Source of the DNA: Mya arenaria
Taxonomy: Eukaryota > Mollusca > Bivalvia > Myida > Myidae
Length of the DNA: 64,000 bases
Reading direction: 5' to 3'
NCBI RefSeq assembly: GCF_026914265.1
Contig: NC_069131.1
Span: 8,634,001-8,698,000, forward strand
Shown here one piece after another: positions 10,796 to 22,363 of the stretch. A program made the position numbers and the translations under genes. Every line of letters starts with the position of its first letter. The stretch's first letter is position 1. The notes beneath the pieces are model-generated. The model had not been told where the DNA came from, searched no databases, and saw only the letters and a program-made list of their open reading frames with translations.

Positions 10796-12226
10796 ATGGC
10801 CGTAACCAACAAACTGAAGAAACTAACTCTGGTTCTGTGATCGGTGGAGCGGTTGGTGGTGTGCTTGGTGTGTGTGCTGTCGTAGCGCTAGTGGTGGTCG
10901 TCCTGGTATTGAAGAAAAAAGGGATTATTTGGTAAATATTTCCTCATGAAAAGTTAGTGTAGAAGCGATAAAGAATTACAATATGTTATTTTTCTCGTAA
11001 TACTGAACTACAGCGCTGTGTTTAATCATTTTTTTTATTTTAAGATTGATATTACAAATTTCTTGTTTCTAATAATTTTAAAAACATGTTTAGGTTCGAC
11101 GGTAAAAAATCAATATTTGTTGATGATATAAGGATACGAATGTGCAAAAGTCAAATAGAAAGAAGGCAAATCGTTGAACTCGTTACCTCTGGTTCTGGAG
11201 TCAATTTGTAACGTCTACACTACTTGGGACTTATACTGGGTGGATATGTTAAACACATGCCTTAATGGCGGCGGAATTTGTCAATTTGCATTGTGTTGTA
11301 TAGGCATATTGAAAAATCAGTTCTTTAGAACAACGTTATCATGTTGCCGACGGTTTGCGTTAAAAGCTGTTTAATAATTGGAAGGGTTACTCTTTTCTGT
11401 ATTTCATTGTGTTGAATATCAAATGAGAGCATATACGCCGGAATGCCCTTGTAATTGATAGTTTAACGTCTTCCTGTTCTTTTTTGCCACACAGGAAGGA
11501 GATCAAGAAGACCTATGAGGATATATCACCAAGAAGAAGCCAAGATGAACCGTACACAACATTGGCTGTTGCGAGCACGAGTATACACATTTTGTTCTTT
11601 GTATTTTTGTTATACTGTCAGAGTTCCATTAATACATCATAGTACTTAGAGTTTCAGTGAAAACATGTTATTTCTTATTATTTGAACTTATATCAAGAGC
11701 AATGATAACTGTGACTGCAGTTGAGTTTCTTGGTATATAACAAAGCCTTGCCTACGAATATCACAGGCAACATCATTTTTATATACATTTTTCAGTAACA
11801 TTGATGATTTGAAGGTGCTCATTTTGGCGCCTGCATCTTTCAGTTTAAAATGGTACAGAGAGTATTCAAAAATGTTTCGGACAACAAAATAATGATAATA
11901 TTGCATAGGTAATAGTTCCTAATATATTATAAAAACTCTTATCAAAATACGCGGTAGTACCTACTATCGAAAATAATTATTAAACAAATTCAGAGAATAG
12001 ATATAAAAAGGTATGAGATCGTATTGTTGATACTTGCGTCATTCCACATTAAATTGTATTCGAAGTTCAGCTAATAATCAGAATCATTTCCGTTAAAGCC
12101 GAGTACGAAATACCCGACTCGGAGCCAAGGTCCGAGCTGACCATCGAAGGTGAAGACAACCGGGTGTATTACAATGATGAAAGGACCTACTACAAGAATG
12201 TCGGGGGAAATGTTCATAAGACATGA
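10796..12226 (+). CDS. Transmembrane helix and ITAM-like cytoplasmic tail exons
   Basis: Exon 10796-10931 encodes a glycine-rich entry (GSVIGGAVGGVLGV), a hydrophobic helix (AVVALVVVVLVL) and a KKK stop-transfer. Exon 11495-11580 begins WKEIKKT and carries YEDISPRRSQDEPYTTL, two YxxI/L boxes separated by nine residues. Exon 12099-12226 adds EYEIP and VYYN (a Grb2-type YxN match), then stops. Acceptors are TTTCAG, CACACAG and TTAAAG; donors are TTG|GTAAAT and ACGA|GTATAC; phases agree throughout. Draper and related engulfment receptors signal through ITAM or NPxY/YxxL tail motifs, so a kinase-recruiting tail is a fair inference. These exons show no stops, unlike the EGF exon upstream. Confidence 0.7.
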
Positions 12227-12774
12227 AAATGTACACAAACAAGTTGTTTGTAGTATGTTTTCAGCGATGTACATTTATACAAACGCTTGCTTTTTATATC
12301 AACACTATGTTTGGTTAATTTTTAAATGCATTTTGAGGTTATCCATGTAAGCTGCACAGTATAATTATAAATTGTATCGTGTCATCAAAATAATTGTATA
12401 AATCTACAAGAACGTACGTAGAACAAAAATGGGAACGGTGTTAAATTCAGTCTTTTTAATGCAAAATACTACTCTGATTTTCTAAAAATGAAACAAATTA
12501 TCAAACGTCGAAGCCGCAAACTCACTGTTCAGACAAAGGCAAATTAAGTTACTCTTAGAACTTATTCCGATATGAATCTCACCGTAAATATAGACTGAAT
12601 ATCGTCTTTAAGAATGGCGGTATGATTGCAAATAGGTGAATATGGTGCTTTGATAATTATCTCTTATAAGTTTTAAATGGCTTCTCTTATGTTTTTCAAA
12701 TAGATAATCAATGTATAATATGGCAGAGTAAGTGCGTATCAATGCAAAATGTGTACTAATTTAAGTACTAGTCT
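12227..12774. other. Post-gene spacer
   Basis: Probably begins with the 3' untranslated region of the first receptor gene. No second gene or clear repeat is visible. Confidence 0.45.
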
Positions 12775-13500
12775 TGTTACAGCATTTGTGTTATATACCT
12801 CATGCTTTGTTTTATTCTAAACATAGTCTCATTCTTCTGTATGGAGCCGAGATATGGGGACTGAAATGTATGCAATGTATTGAAGCTGTACATGTTGATA
12901 CTTGTAAGATAATATATAGTATTTATCATCCCAGTGTTTCTTATGGTGCAGTGTTATCTGACTTCAGAGATATACCCTATGAATATTATGTATTCTATGC
13001 GTTGTATGAAATATTAGATAAAACTTATAAGTATAAAGAATACTAGATATGTTTAAAGACCTAAAAGTATGAGTTTGTACTATTATGACATTCGTTTTTG
13101 ATCGTGAGTGTCAAGCATAAAAATAATTTGTATACCAATGGGATTAGATATATATGGGACCAATACAATTGATGTTCATAAAAAATTGTTTTCATATCAG
13201 TATGTTCAACGGTTTAAAGACCAGATTATCAAAACCTTGTTTGAAAATGTGTCATAAATAGCAAATTGTTTCATTATGAAAAAGGAATCACTATGAAGTC
13301 AAAAATTGTATATGTATCAAAGATATTACAAAAATAGGAAATTGTTTTGCTAAATTTAGAAGTTCGTGTCATAACCTAATTATTTAAAAGGGAATGCATT
13401 ATAAAGCCGAGCAAGTATATAGTTATTGTCAAAAATGTGAATTTATTGTGGAAGACGAATTCTATTTTTTACTTGTGTCTCTATTGTATCAAAGTCTAGG
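12775..13500 (+). mobile_element. LINE 3' fragment
   Basis: The frame beginning at 12774 contains LLYGAEIWGLKCMQCIEAVH, a hallmark of the region after the reverse transcriptase palm in many non-LTR elements. About 13370-13495 reads as the zinc-knuckle-like C-terminus (YCQKCEF, then EDEFYFLLVS). Stops and frame breaks separate the pieces, and the endonuclease and reverse transcriptase core are absent: a 5'-truncated, dead copy. Confidence 0.7.
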
Positions 13501-13512
13501 GATTAATTAAGG

Positions 13513-13658
13513 AATGAATTGCGGGCTTGATGTCATTATCGGGGTATGAACGCAATTGCACTGGTCAAAGTGTGTTGAATCCGAAGGACTCCACGCGTAC
13601 TTTGACCAGCCCAATTGCGTTCATATCCCCGATAATGACATCAAGCCCGCAATTCATT
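13513..13658. repeat. Long foldback palindrome, arms about 60 bases
   Basis: AATGAATTGCGGGCTTGATG at 13513 is mirrored as CATCAAGCCCGCAATTCATT ending at 13658. The arms stay paired through CACTGGTCAAAGT / ACTTTGACCAG with only a few mismatches. The loop is about 25 bases (GTTGAATCCGAAGGACTC and neighbours). This is a foldback element or the joined ends of an inverted-repeat transposon. Confidence 0.9.
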
Positions 13659-13985
13659 ACTTATATTTACACCAATACCTCATTATTTCATTCAATAATT
13701 GTAAAAATAATACTTCATTTCATTTAAGAAAACCTTTCAGTAACTCTTTCCCTTCCATTCTGTAAATAGAACGACCCCACTATAACCGGAATCATTTTTT
13801 TCAAATGACGTCATAATAACGCGGGATAAGATCAGACACTTGAAATCACTTTTAAACCTAAAACTCAAACACTTAAGGCGACTATTCAATTACAATTTAA
13901 AACAAAATACTTTCTAGAATGTTGATTTTATTTTACGGTATCTGCTTACACAATACAAACAATAACAGTATCATATTTTTCTTGT

Positions 13986-14086
13986 ATATTGTTATGCAAT
14001 GAATTGCGGTCCGAACATATCCGAAGATGTTGCGTTCATCGATTCATGAACGCAATTGCCGGAAGGCAGTTCATTTAAGGAATGGA
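13986..14086. repeat. Second, imperfect foldback related to the 13513 palindrome
   Basis: AATGAATTGCGG near 14000 and GAACGCAATTGCCGG near 14048 share end strings with the 13513-13658 palindrome. A GCGTTCATCGATTCATGAACGC inner palindrome is present in part. It looks like a diverged second copy about 350 bases downstream. Confidence 0.6.
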
Positions 14087-14274
14087 AGTTGAGGTGTAAA
14101 TATATATATATGTATACCAAGCTTGTTTCATGTATATCTAACTTTTCGAACATTTTACAATATGGTGGTCATGTCAGAATGAAAATGAAATGATATTATG
14201 TTTGACTAATATTTTGGTATATAAAAAGTACACAAATATGTACTAGAACAATATTTGTTTACATGAATAAAAGA

Positions 14275-15835
14275 CAATGGATGTAGCATACCGACACTGA
14301 GCAAACCATGAATACACGAAACAGACCAAACACTTATAGACACTAAACACACGAAACAGACACAAAAGAGAACAAACATACAATAAACAAAATAAACTGA
14401 CACTGAGCAAACGAAACAGACACGGACAAATGAGACAGACACTGGATAAACCAAACATACATTAAACAAACCAAACAGACACTAAGCAAACGAAACATAC
14501 ACTAAACAAAGCAAACGGACACTGAACGAATGAAACAGACACTAAACACATGCAACAGAAACTGAACAAACCACACAATCACTGGACATTCCAGATACTA
14601 ACTAAAAAATAAACATTCACCGTAAAACAGACACTAATCAAATCAGATATACACTAAATAAGACTCGCAGACACTGAACATTCCAAACATACACTGAATC
14701 AAACAAACAAACAATAAAAAAACAGACAATGGATTAACCAGTCTAACAATGAAAAAAACTGGTACTGAACACTGCAATAACTAATCAAATCATAAAAACA
14801 TTAAAAAAAACAAACAAGCAAACACTGAACAAAACAAACACTGAACGGACCAAATAATCGCTGATAAAATTAAGCATACATTAAATTATCCCAAAAGAAG
14901 GATAATAAACCAAAGAGACACTGAAGAAACCAAACCTACACTCAACAAAAAACAGACAGAGTATTAACCAATCAAAGACACCTCAAACAGAACTGGAACT
15001 GAAAGAACACTATAGTTACTGAAAAAAACAGACAAGCATTCTACAAAACAAACAGACACTGATCAAACCAAACATCACTGAAAAAAGAAAAAGGTCGGTG
15101 ATCAAACAAAGCTTACCTTGAACAAACCAAATAGACATTTAACAAACCAAACATACACTGCAACAAACCAAACAGATACTAAAGAAAACAAACATACACT
15201 GAACAGACAAATAGAGATACTGAACAAATAAAAAGCGTACAGACACTAAACAAATGAACAGACGCCTAAAACAATAACACAAACTAAACAAAAGAACATG
15301 AGCTGAAGATGCCGAATCAACACTGAACATACCAAATTAACATTGATTAAACCACATTTATACTAAACAATCCATACAAACAGAAATCAAACGTACAGAC
15401 ACCACTGCCATATTCAAACTGACATCAATCAAACCAAATATACACTAAAACAAATCACACACTGAACAAACCAAACGGACACGGAAAACACCACATAAAT
15501 TACGGTACTAAGCAAAATCATAACGACATGCACATGCACTTAACACACCAATCTGACATTAAAATATAAAGTAATTCAACATACATACACTAAACAAACC
15601 AATATTCACTTAACATACAAAGCTGATACTGAACAAACCAAACATACACTAAACAATCATACAGACACTTACGAAACCAAATACTTACTCGGCAAACCAG
15701 ATAGATACTCAACAAATCATACAAATATTGAACAAACTTAAAATACAAAATAGACTCTTAACAAACCATACGGACACTGAACGCAACTCGAACGAAACAA
15801 ACTCTACTAACAAAGCAGACAATGAATACGTAGGA
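14275..15835. repeat. Degenerate A/C-rich minisatellite, unit about 20 bases
   Basis: About 1.5 kb of diverged repeats of a unit like AAACAGACACTGAACAAACC, with variants AAACATACACTAAACAAACC. The plus strand is strongly depleted in G and T, so strand asymmetry is extreme. Units vary by substitution and small indels, so the array is old. Open frames on the minus strand here are products of the repeat (rich in Cys, Val, Phe, Leu) and not genes. Confidence 0.9.
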
Positions 15836-16544
15836 ATTCAACATAGATTAAAGCAGTGTTAAAAAGCAGCTAAGCGTAACAGGCTTAAAAACGCCCTTAT
15901 TTCTTAGGTTATGTTCTGTATTTACACGCAAAGCCCACGATCTGTTTGATTTTGGAACAATTTCAGAGAGTTGTGTGATCCTCAATTCCAATTTCTTTCT
16001 TTTTTACATTTGAACCTTATACAACCATATCAATAAACAGATATAGATTCCTGTGAGTAGGTGTATATATCTCCACTGTTTATATCCAGTAATAAGCGTG
16101 GCCATCCAACTATTGATATATATACTTCTTAACTCACATGCAATCATTTAAACAATTGCCTAATTCGAAGAAAATGTGTCTTTCTATCATCCCGTGTACC
16201 ACTTATGTGTACTGTGTATGAATGCAACATTGGTTCAACTACGTTTTCCGCCTTTCTTGAGAAGTGTCTTCGGATAATCGCAGATTATCGAAAGCGAAAC
16301 AAAGTTCGACAGGGGTAAACAAGCACAAAACATCATCAGCAAACCATTCAAGTGTGCGAGGAAATCCTTTTATGCATGTATGCATCATCTGCAACTATGA
16401 AGTACTTCTGTTGTTCATTTGAAAAAAACACAAAATTAATATCACGAATAGGTGCCAAGAATGATAGATAAGGAGACCTGCAAAATATCGAAGATAAAAT
16501 AAAATGATATTTGATCAAAAGGGAAAATCTATTATATTAAATAT
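15836..16544. other. Spacer without recognisable features
   Basis: Sequence between the minisatellite and the next decayed receptor fragment. No exon or repeat end recognised. Confidence 0.45.
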
Positions 16545-17275
16545 TATAATATATTCGTATTCAAAGTGTGCCTATTTGGAATAATGCATGTGGTGTTGGA
16601 AACACAAATAATTATACAAATAATCAAAGCTTTGTATTTCACACGGATGTCATCAGTGTCCTGATAGTTATCTGTCGTGTACCTGGAGTCTTTACTAACA
16701 TATCAAATAGGATATATTGCATTGGTGACTCAATTTGGTAACAGAATGACGTATTCGTTCCATGGAAATTATCTGTCATAGTAAATAAAAGGGTAATAAC
16801 AAATCCCGCAGTATAAGTGTTTATTCGCACGGAAATAATAAATGCATTCGTACATTGCGAAGATTTAAACCAAGGTATCGCTAATCTAAATTTGTATTTA
16901 TACATACAACGGAAATGGTTACAGATGACAACCCCGTTATAATTTAGAGCTCAACATACCTAAAAATATATTATTTGTCAGATGGAAAACTATATCTTTC
17001 AAAGGTTTAACATTTAAATGCAAAACAAGAATTAATAGTTTACTTGTTTAATCTAAGTGATGTTAAATTGATTGAAGCATTGAATCTGTTTAACCTGTAA
17101 CAGCTTCACTTCCTGGTTCGTGTAATTCTAAAGATATTTAAGTTGCCTTAAACAAGTTAATAACTCTCGGACTTCTTGTTTCATCAATAGTGTTCTAGTT
17201 TGATTTTAATGAATGAATTTCTTCCATTTACATTGTACTTTACTACTGATGTTTGCAAGTCTCCTGATAGACGTT
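16545..17275 (+). pseudogene. Second decayed duplicate of EGF start, promoter and signal exon
   Basis: Aligns along its length with 7990-8900. Positions 16590-16720 match the partial EGF-exon segment (TTTGTATTTCACACGGATG against TTTGTATTTCATACGGAGG). ACTTCCTGGTT is at 17108-17118, with TTCC starting 103 bases before the ATG at 17213. A hydrophobic stretch follows (FFHLHCTLLLMFASLLI). The donor site of the intact exon (GTTG|GTAAGAG) corresponds here to GATAGACG, so splicing is lost. No downstream EGF exon is seen. Confidence 0.6.
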
Positions 17276-19689
17276 TTCTGATAGTTTTTTTTCTAAATTG
17301 TAATAATGTATACTTTGTTATGGAGTGAAAATACCAATGTTTTTTATAAATATTCACCGTATCGGTTTAAGACATTACTGTATATGACCTGAAAAGGTGG
17401 TTAAAACAACAATTTCCTTCGAAAATATCTTATTCACCTCAAAATACACGAAGTCAAATCCTAGAAATGGCTCAAGGCTCAATTTGATATGTATATTTAA
17501 GATAACCTATTGTCGATGGGAGTGTGTTGCAATATTGAATCACACTTGAAAAGACAAATTCTAAACGAGATCAATAAATATAAACACATGTCATATTGGA
17601 CACGTGTCCAAAGATTAAACGATTGGCGTTTTTTTCGGTTATTAGAGAATCGCCCGAGTGTAACTATTTTCTTACCTCGGGAATTGACACCACGCCGATA
17701 GCGATAAGGCTACGCCTAAAGTGTCACGTGACTCCTTAGTAAAGGACCTCCGACAAAATATTGATATAACTACCTTAATGTTTCTCTCAATGTATCAATA
17801 TCAGATTCAGTTTCTGTTTCAGTTTATTGGCAATACCATTAAATACATGCGTTTGGCCAATATTAATATCAAATTTCACAAGTATCCTTATTTAATGAAA
17901 TGCAAAACTGTTCTTACATTGTCATTATCCCAAGTTTAAAAATCGATTTGCGTCATTTACAAATATTTTGTTTTATTTATTCGTATATAAGTTTAAAATT
18001 CGATTTGCATTATTTACAAATATTTTGTTTTTTTCTATTCGTATATACATTTTCTGATCTTTAGTTATATGATATCACGGACCTATTTTGTAACTTAAAT
18101 CAAGTTATCGTTTCTGATAATAATATGTCCATACAAAGTTAGAAGCAAATGTAGATGCTTCAGATTTTAAATTTAACGCACAAAAAGGAGACAAATTTCT
18201 AAAGAAAAATAAATAAATTACATGATATCGTCAATATTTTACACTACGTAGTAATACGTACTGATAACTTATAATGATATTTCCTATTTAAAGACTAACG
18301 AAAATATACGTATAATATCAACGGTTACATTAACTATTAATACATTTGGACGGTTAAAATGTCTACTTAAAGCTAACTTTGTTATCAAACAAGTACAATG
18401 AAATGCATAATTTGAGCAGCATTAAGTATTGAATGTTAGCATTTGGGATTTCCTTAATTGTCTTAACTATGTTTCGGTTATGAGAAACATATTTGTATAG
18501 ACAAAAACGTAATTAAACTACTGTTGATAATGTTGTTGTTGTTGAATTTATAAAGGTCTGCCCGCGCCCTATAGTGGCTGCATTGTGGCTTGACCCCGTC
18601 ACATCCCCTAGTGTGACTGAAACATATTTTTGATGCCAAATGGGGAGATATACACCCACCTTTTTGTGGGATAATCGCTAAACTAGTAATTTTGAACCCC
18701 AAATGCCTCAGACCCTACGATGAATGACCTCAAGAGTGGTCCCACAGCTCTGTCTTTTGGATATGGTTTTATTTCTTTTGGTCTTAACTGGTTGATAAGT
18801 GCAGATTGTCGGAGGTCATGGCGGATAGCAACGGGCAACTGATAAGCCCCACCTGTCTTTCATATTAATTTCTTTTTAAAAACTCCACGCATAAACTAAG
18901 CCAAGAACAAAACAAAACATATAAGAAACTGAAAAGATGAACACACCTTTTCAAAAAAAAAAATCGGAAACATACAACTGGTTATCTATGTCAGTAAACG
19001 GCCTAGAATTTAAATAAACTTTATGTTAAAGAGATACGTTTTCATTTATTTTAAACCTAATATTTATGCGGAAAAACTAAGACTAAATCATACCCCAACT
19101 GCTTTGTTTTGTCTTTTGTTTACACTATTAGTAAATGTAATGGTCATTTCAGAACGTGTGTATGGTCAGAGACGATCTAATCTAGAAATAACCTGACTGA
19201 CCCTGCCCATTTCGCTGGACAAATAACTAATACTATACAAAATGTTTGTAACATTTGTTCACAATTGTCATTTTTTTTACTCTGACCGAAAACGCATGTA
19301 AACTTTCAGTATTGAAAAGAAGGTGTAAAAGAGAAGCATTTCCGGTACTTAAAGTTTGATTAGACACACCCAAAACAGTGTGCGAGATTTTTAGGCGATT
19401 GTTCTTTCTACATCCATTAATTTGTTAGGGAGATTCTCCATGGTTCGCCTTACTCATCCCATCTGCTTCGGCGTTCTTCAGTCCTACACGGTATATTATC
19501 TCGAAATCGTATAGGCCTTACGCTCATGACCACCGCTGCACGAATTACAATTATTCTGATAAATTCCTTGAGCGCATTTACAAGGTTTTCCTCGACGTAA
19601 TGTTGTTGTTATTTGTAATAACGTATCAATTATCACATTATAAGAATTCTAATTACTTTTAATGAAAATACATGTCACACTGATGTTGT
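17276..19689. other. Gene-free spacer, mixed repeats
   Basis: Mostly AT-rich. A duplicated string (CGATTTGC, TTTACAAATATTTTGTTTT) lies near 17943-17972 and 18002-18031. Positions 18540-18760 have a higher GC content with a GTTGTTGTTGTT run and may be a short interspersed repeat, which I cannot name. No supported gene. Confidence 0.4.
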
Positions 19690-20387
19690 TAATAGGAAAG
19701 ATATGTATAGACCGTTTGCAACAGAGGGCGATTTTACCATGACACCGTCGCGACGGTCATCTTGGAGGTATTCCCCATATTACGCAATGATGACTCACAT
19801 AGTTTTCACAAACACAACCATTAGGTCAAGGGTTACGGCTGTCAAACAAGGAAGTGGATAAATAAAAACAAGTGAAAATATCGTACAGAGACACTCTAGA
19901 GCCAGTTTTAAGTGCAAGACACGGCGATAAGTTGAAACTAATAGCGGGACACATACACACTGACAACATTGTCGCCAGACGTTAAATTACTACCAGCGGT
20001 GACATATCCCGACATTGTTAACTTCCTTTTGTTTTCTCCCAGTGCCTACACTTTAGATGACCTGAAATGTTACAAAGGGCCTTGAAGCGTACAACCAGTT
20101 TATTTGTGGATGGGTTTCTGGTATTTCAACAGCAGTCATCGACAGAAACATGTTGTCAAGGCAAAGGTAAGAACCCTGTAAAATCTCTTACATTGAAGTT
20201 AAGTATGTTGTTGTGAACAGTGATTTAGGGGAAATCTGAATGCATGCATTCATTAAAGTTTTGTAATTATAATTTGATTTTATTGTTCAATTGCTTAAAA
20301 CAAACAATAGTGGCAAAATACTCAATTTACACAATGGTTGGCATGTGTGCCATACAATTTTAAAATAGGTATTTTGATTGTTTTTAA

Positions 20388-20687
20388 AGCTGCACTCTCA
20401 CAGATTTACCAGATGTTACAACTTTTTTTCTTTTTTTTGTCTTTGAAAGATTTTTTTGTGTAGATATCTGCACGCCAATGATAAAAGATTGCTGACAAAA
20501 TGTGAGTTCTTAGATTTTCAGATAAATGCATAAAACATCAATTTTTAAACTTAATTATAAAAATCTGCGATCTAATTTTATCAGCCGTCTTATATAATTG
20601 GTTTCCATGGATTTTCGCAAAAGTTGGCTCGTTCCAAGACAAAAAATAACAAAGTTGTCTAAATGTTCAAGCTGTGAGAGTGCAGCT
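20388..20687. mobile_element. TTAA-flanked MITE
   Basis: Begins AGCTGCACTCTCACAG and ends CTGTGAGAGTGCAGCT, a perfect 16-base inverted repeat. It is flanked by TTAA at 20384-20387 and at 20688-20691. Length is 300 bases with no coding capacity. TTAA duplications are typical of piggyBac and Kolobok transposons, so it is probably mobilised by one of these. It lies in an intron of the SWIM/YqaJ gene. Confidence 0.9.
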
Positions 20688-22192
20688 TTAAACTGACAAT
20701 GCTTGACTGTGGCATAGATTCATGAAAATAATGTACCAAGCATAATTTCCTTCCTGTGAGTGACCTCCTGCTTGTATATCAATTTATTTACCAATCGAGT
20801 GTGGTATGCGATGGATATATGGTTTTGTGTGTCAAGTGTAATAATTAAATAGATCTTTACTGAAATAAATCATTTATTTACAGGTCCTCCAATCGCAGCG
20901 GCTTCGTGAAAAACCATTGAACCCCTGGATCATCGCGGAAGGGAATGGTAAGGTGCTGTCGTCACACTGCGATTGCATGGCCGGCTTGGGCGAATCATGC
21001 ACACATGTGGCTGCCCTTCTATTTGCAGTTGGTGGAACAGTCCAGATAAGAAATTCAAGGACAGTAACACAGGAACCTGCATATTGGCTGTTACCAACTT
21101 CACTGAAAGGTGTAACTTATAATGAAGTGCGAAACATTGACTTCAGTGCTGCCAAGACTTTGAAGAAGCGATTTAACACTGACTGTGATAATGTCAGTAC
21201 TGCATCTCTGTCTACATCTGCCTAAAAAATAAAACGTAACACTGCAGCATCTACTGATAATGAGTTACAATCATTTTTTTCTTCAAATTTAGCTTCAACA
21301 GGTAGGAAACCGGCTCTACTGTCAATTGTGAATTAACATTCAAATGCATATGCACCAAAGACTGTGGCTACAAAGTACCCTAAATTGCTTATTAACCTTC
21401 GAGAAAAAGATCCTATTTCACTCAACTTTGCAGAACTTTTAAAAAGATGCAATGACATAAACATTGAAGTGTCTAAAGAAGAAGAAGTAAGCAATGTTGA
21501 AAAGGCTACCAAAAACAATCCGAGGAGAATCTTTGGTATGATTTAAGGGCAGGTAGAATCAAAGCTTCAAAAATGAAAAATGCATGTCACACTGACCCGT
21601 CAAACCCATCACAGAGCCTGATCATGGAGATTTGCTATTCTCAAAGAAACAAATTCTCAAACTTGGCCACAAGGTGGGGTCTTTCAAAGGAAAAAGTAGC
21701 CCTCTCAACACTGTTGAATATACTTATTGGTGCACATGAAAATGTAGAGCTTGAAGACAGTGATATGTGTATTTCAACTGATTTCCCCCCATGTAGCAGC
21801 ATCCCCTGATGGAATAAACACATGTGACTGCTGTGGAAGAAGCTGTGTTGAGGTCAAGTGTCCATATTCATTGAGAGATAAACATACTGAAGAGTGCGAT
21901 TATTTAGTGAGATGTGAGGATGGACATTTACGTCTGGAGACACAAAACATAAGTACTACAACCAGATACAGACACAAATGGGAGTTACAAAAACTGAAAT
22001 GTGTTATTTCGTGGTTTAGACAGAGGTTGATATAAATGTTGAACACTTTTTTTTTATTCGGATATGTTTTAGGACTTGCGTGCAAAGGCTACACAAGGTC
22101 GCAATATTACCAGAAATGGTGGGCAAGTTCTACTCAAAACTTCCCAGTTCAGATTTATCAGTATCAGACAAAGGTGACACCTTAAAAATACC

Positions 22193-22363
22193 TGTCTTTG
22201 TAAGACTATGTAAGTAAATAACACGTCGAGTCAGGTTCGATCCGTTTACTCAACTATCATATATATATAAAACAATGGAAGTGACGTCGACGTTAAGTCC
22301 TCACGCCGCGACGTCACGTTACGTAAGTTCGCGCGTAATGTTATACAAATACAATTCATGACA
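22193..22363 (-). repeat. 3' LTR of the BEL/Pao element
   Basis: About 171 bases. In element orientation it begins TGTCATGAATTG and ends CAAAGACA, the usual TG...CA termini. It matches the other LTR with roughly nine substitutions over about 140 aligned bases by eye, plus a length difference of about 26 bases. The insertion is therefore not recent. Confidence 0.85.

Larger units (their letters stand above)
3849..12226 (+). pseudogene. EGF-array receptor with ITAM-like tail, probably pseudogenised
   Basis: Exons that can be read: signal peptide 3849-3921, EGF array about 6435-7875, transmembrane 10796-10931, tail 11495-11580 and 12099-12226 (TGA). The last four join in phase (1, 2, 1). The architecture is that of the MEGF10/Draper/CED-1 group: secreted-side EGF array, single helix, short tyrosine-rich tail, a layout used in engulfment and immune recognition. 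Two features argue against a working gene. The EGF exon carries two in-frame nonsense codons (TAA at about 6747, TGA at about 7077), the second at a position that is TGC in the inverted copy. The first EGF module expected after the phase-1 signal exon is missing, and a LINE fragment lies just upstream. A polymorphic or assembly-error origin of the stops cannot be excluded. Confidence 0.65.

Noticed and set aside
14206-15330. Minus-strand frames rich in Cys, Val and Phe resembling a membrane protein
   Set aside because: They lie wholly in the A/C minisatellite, and repetition explains the composition.
14275-15835. CRISPR-like array
   Set aside because: Units of about 20 bases are contiguous and degenerate with no unique spacers, and the sequence is eukaryotic.
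17510-17939. Two open frames of 63 and 72 codons
   Set aside because: No family features, no matching splice sites, and no link to the decayed signal exon at 17213.
18540-18760. tRNA-derived SINE
   Set aside because: GC-rich and repeat-like, but no convincing box A and box B pair or tail could be placed by eye.
20917-22035. A host recombinase or phage-derived YqaJ gene standing alone
   Set aside because: A convergent DDE transposase of the matching type lies downstream, which better fits an ISL2EU-like transposon.
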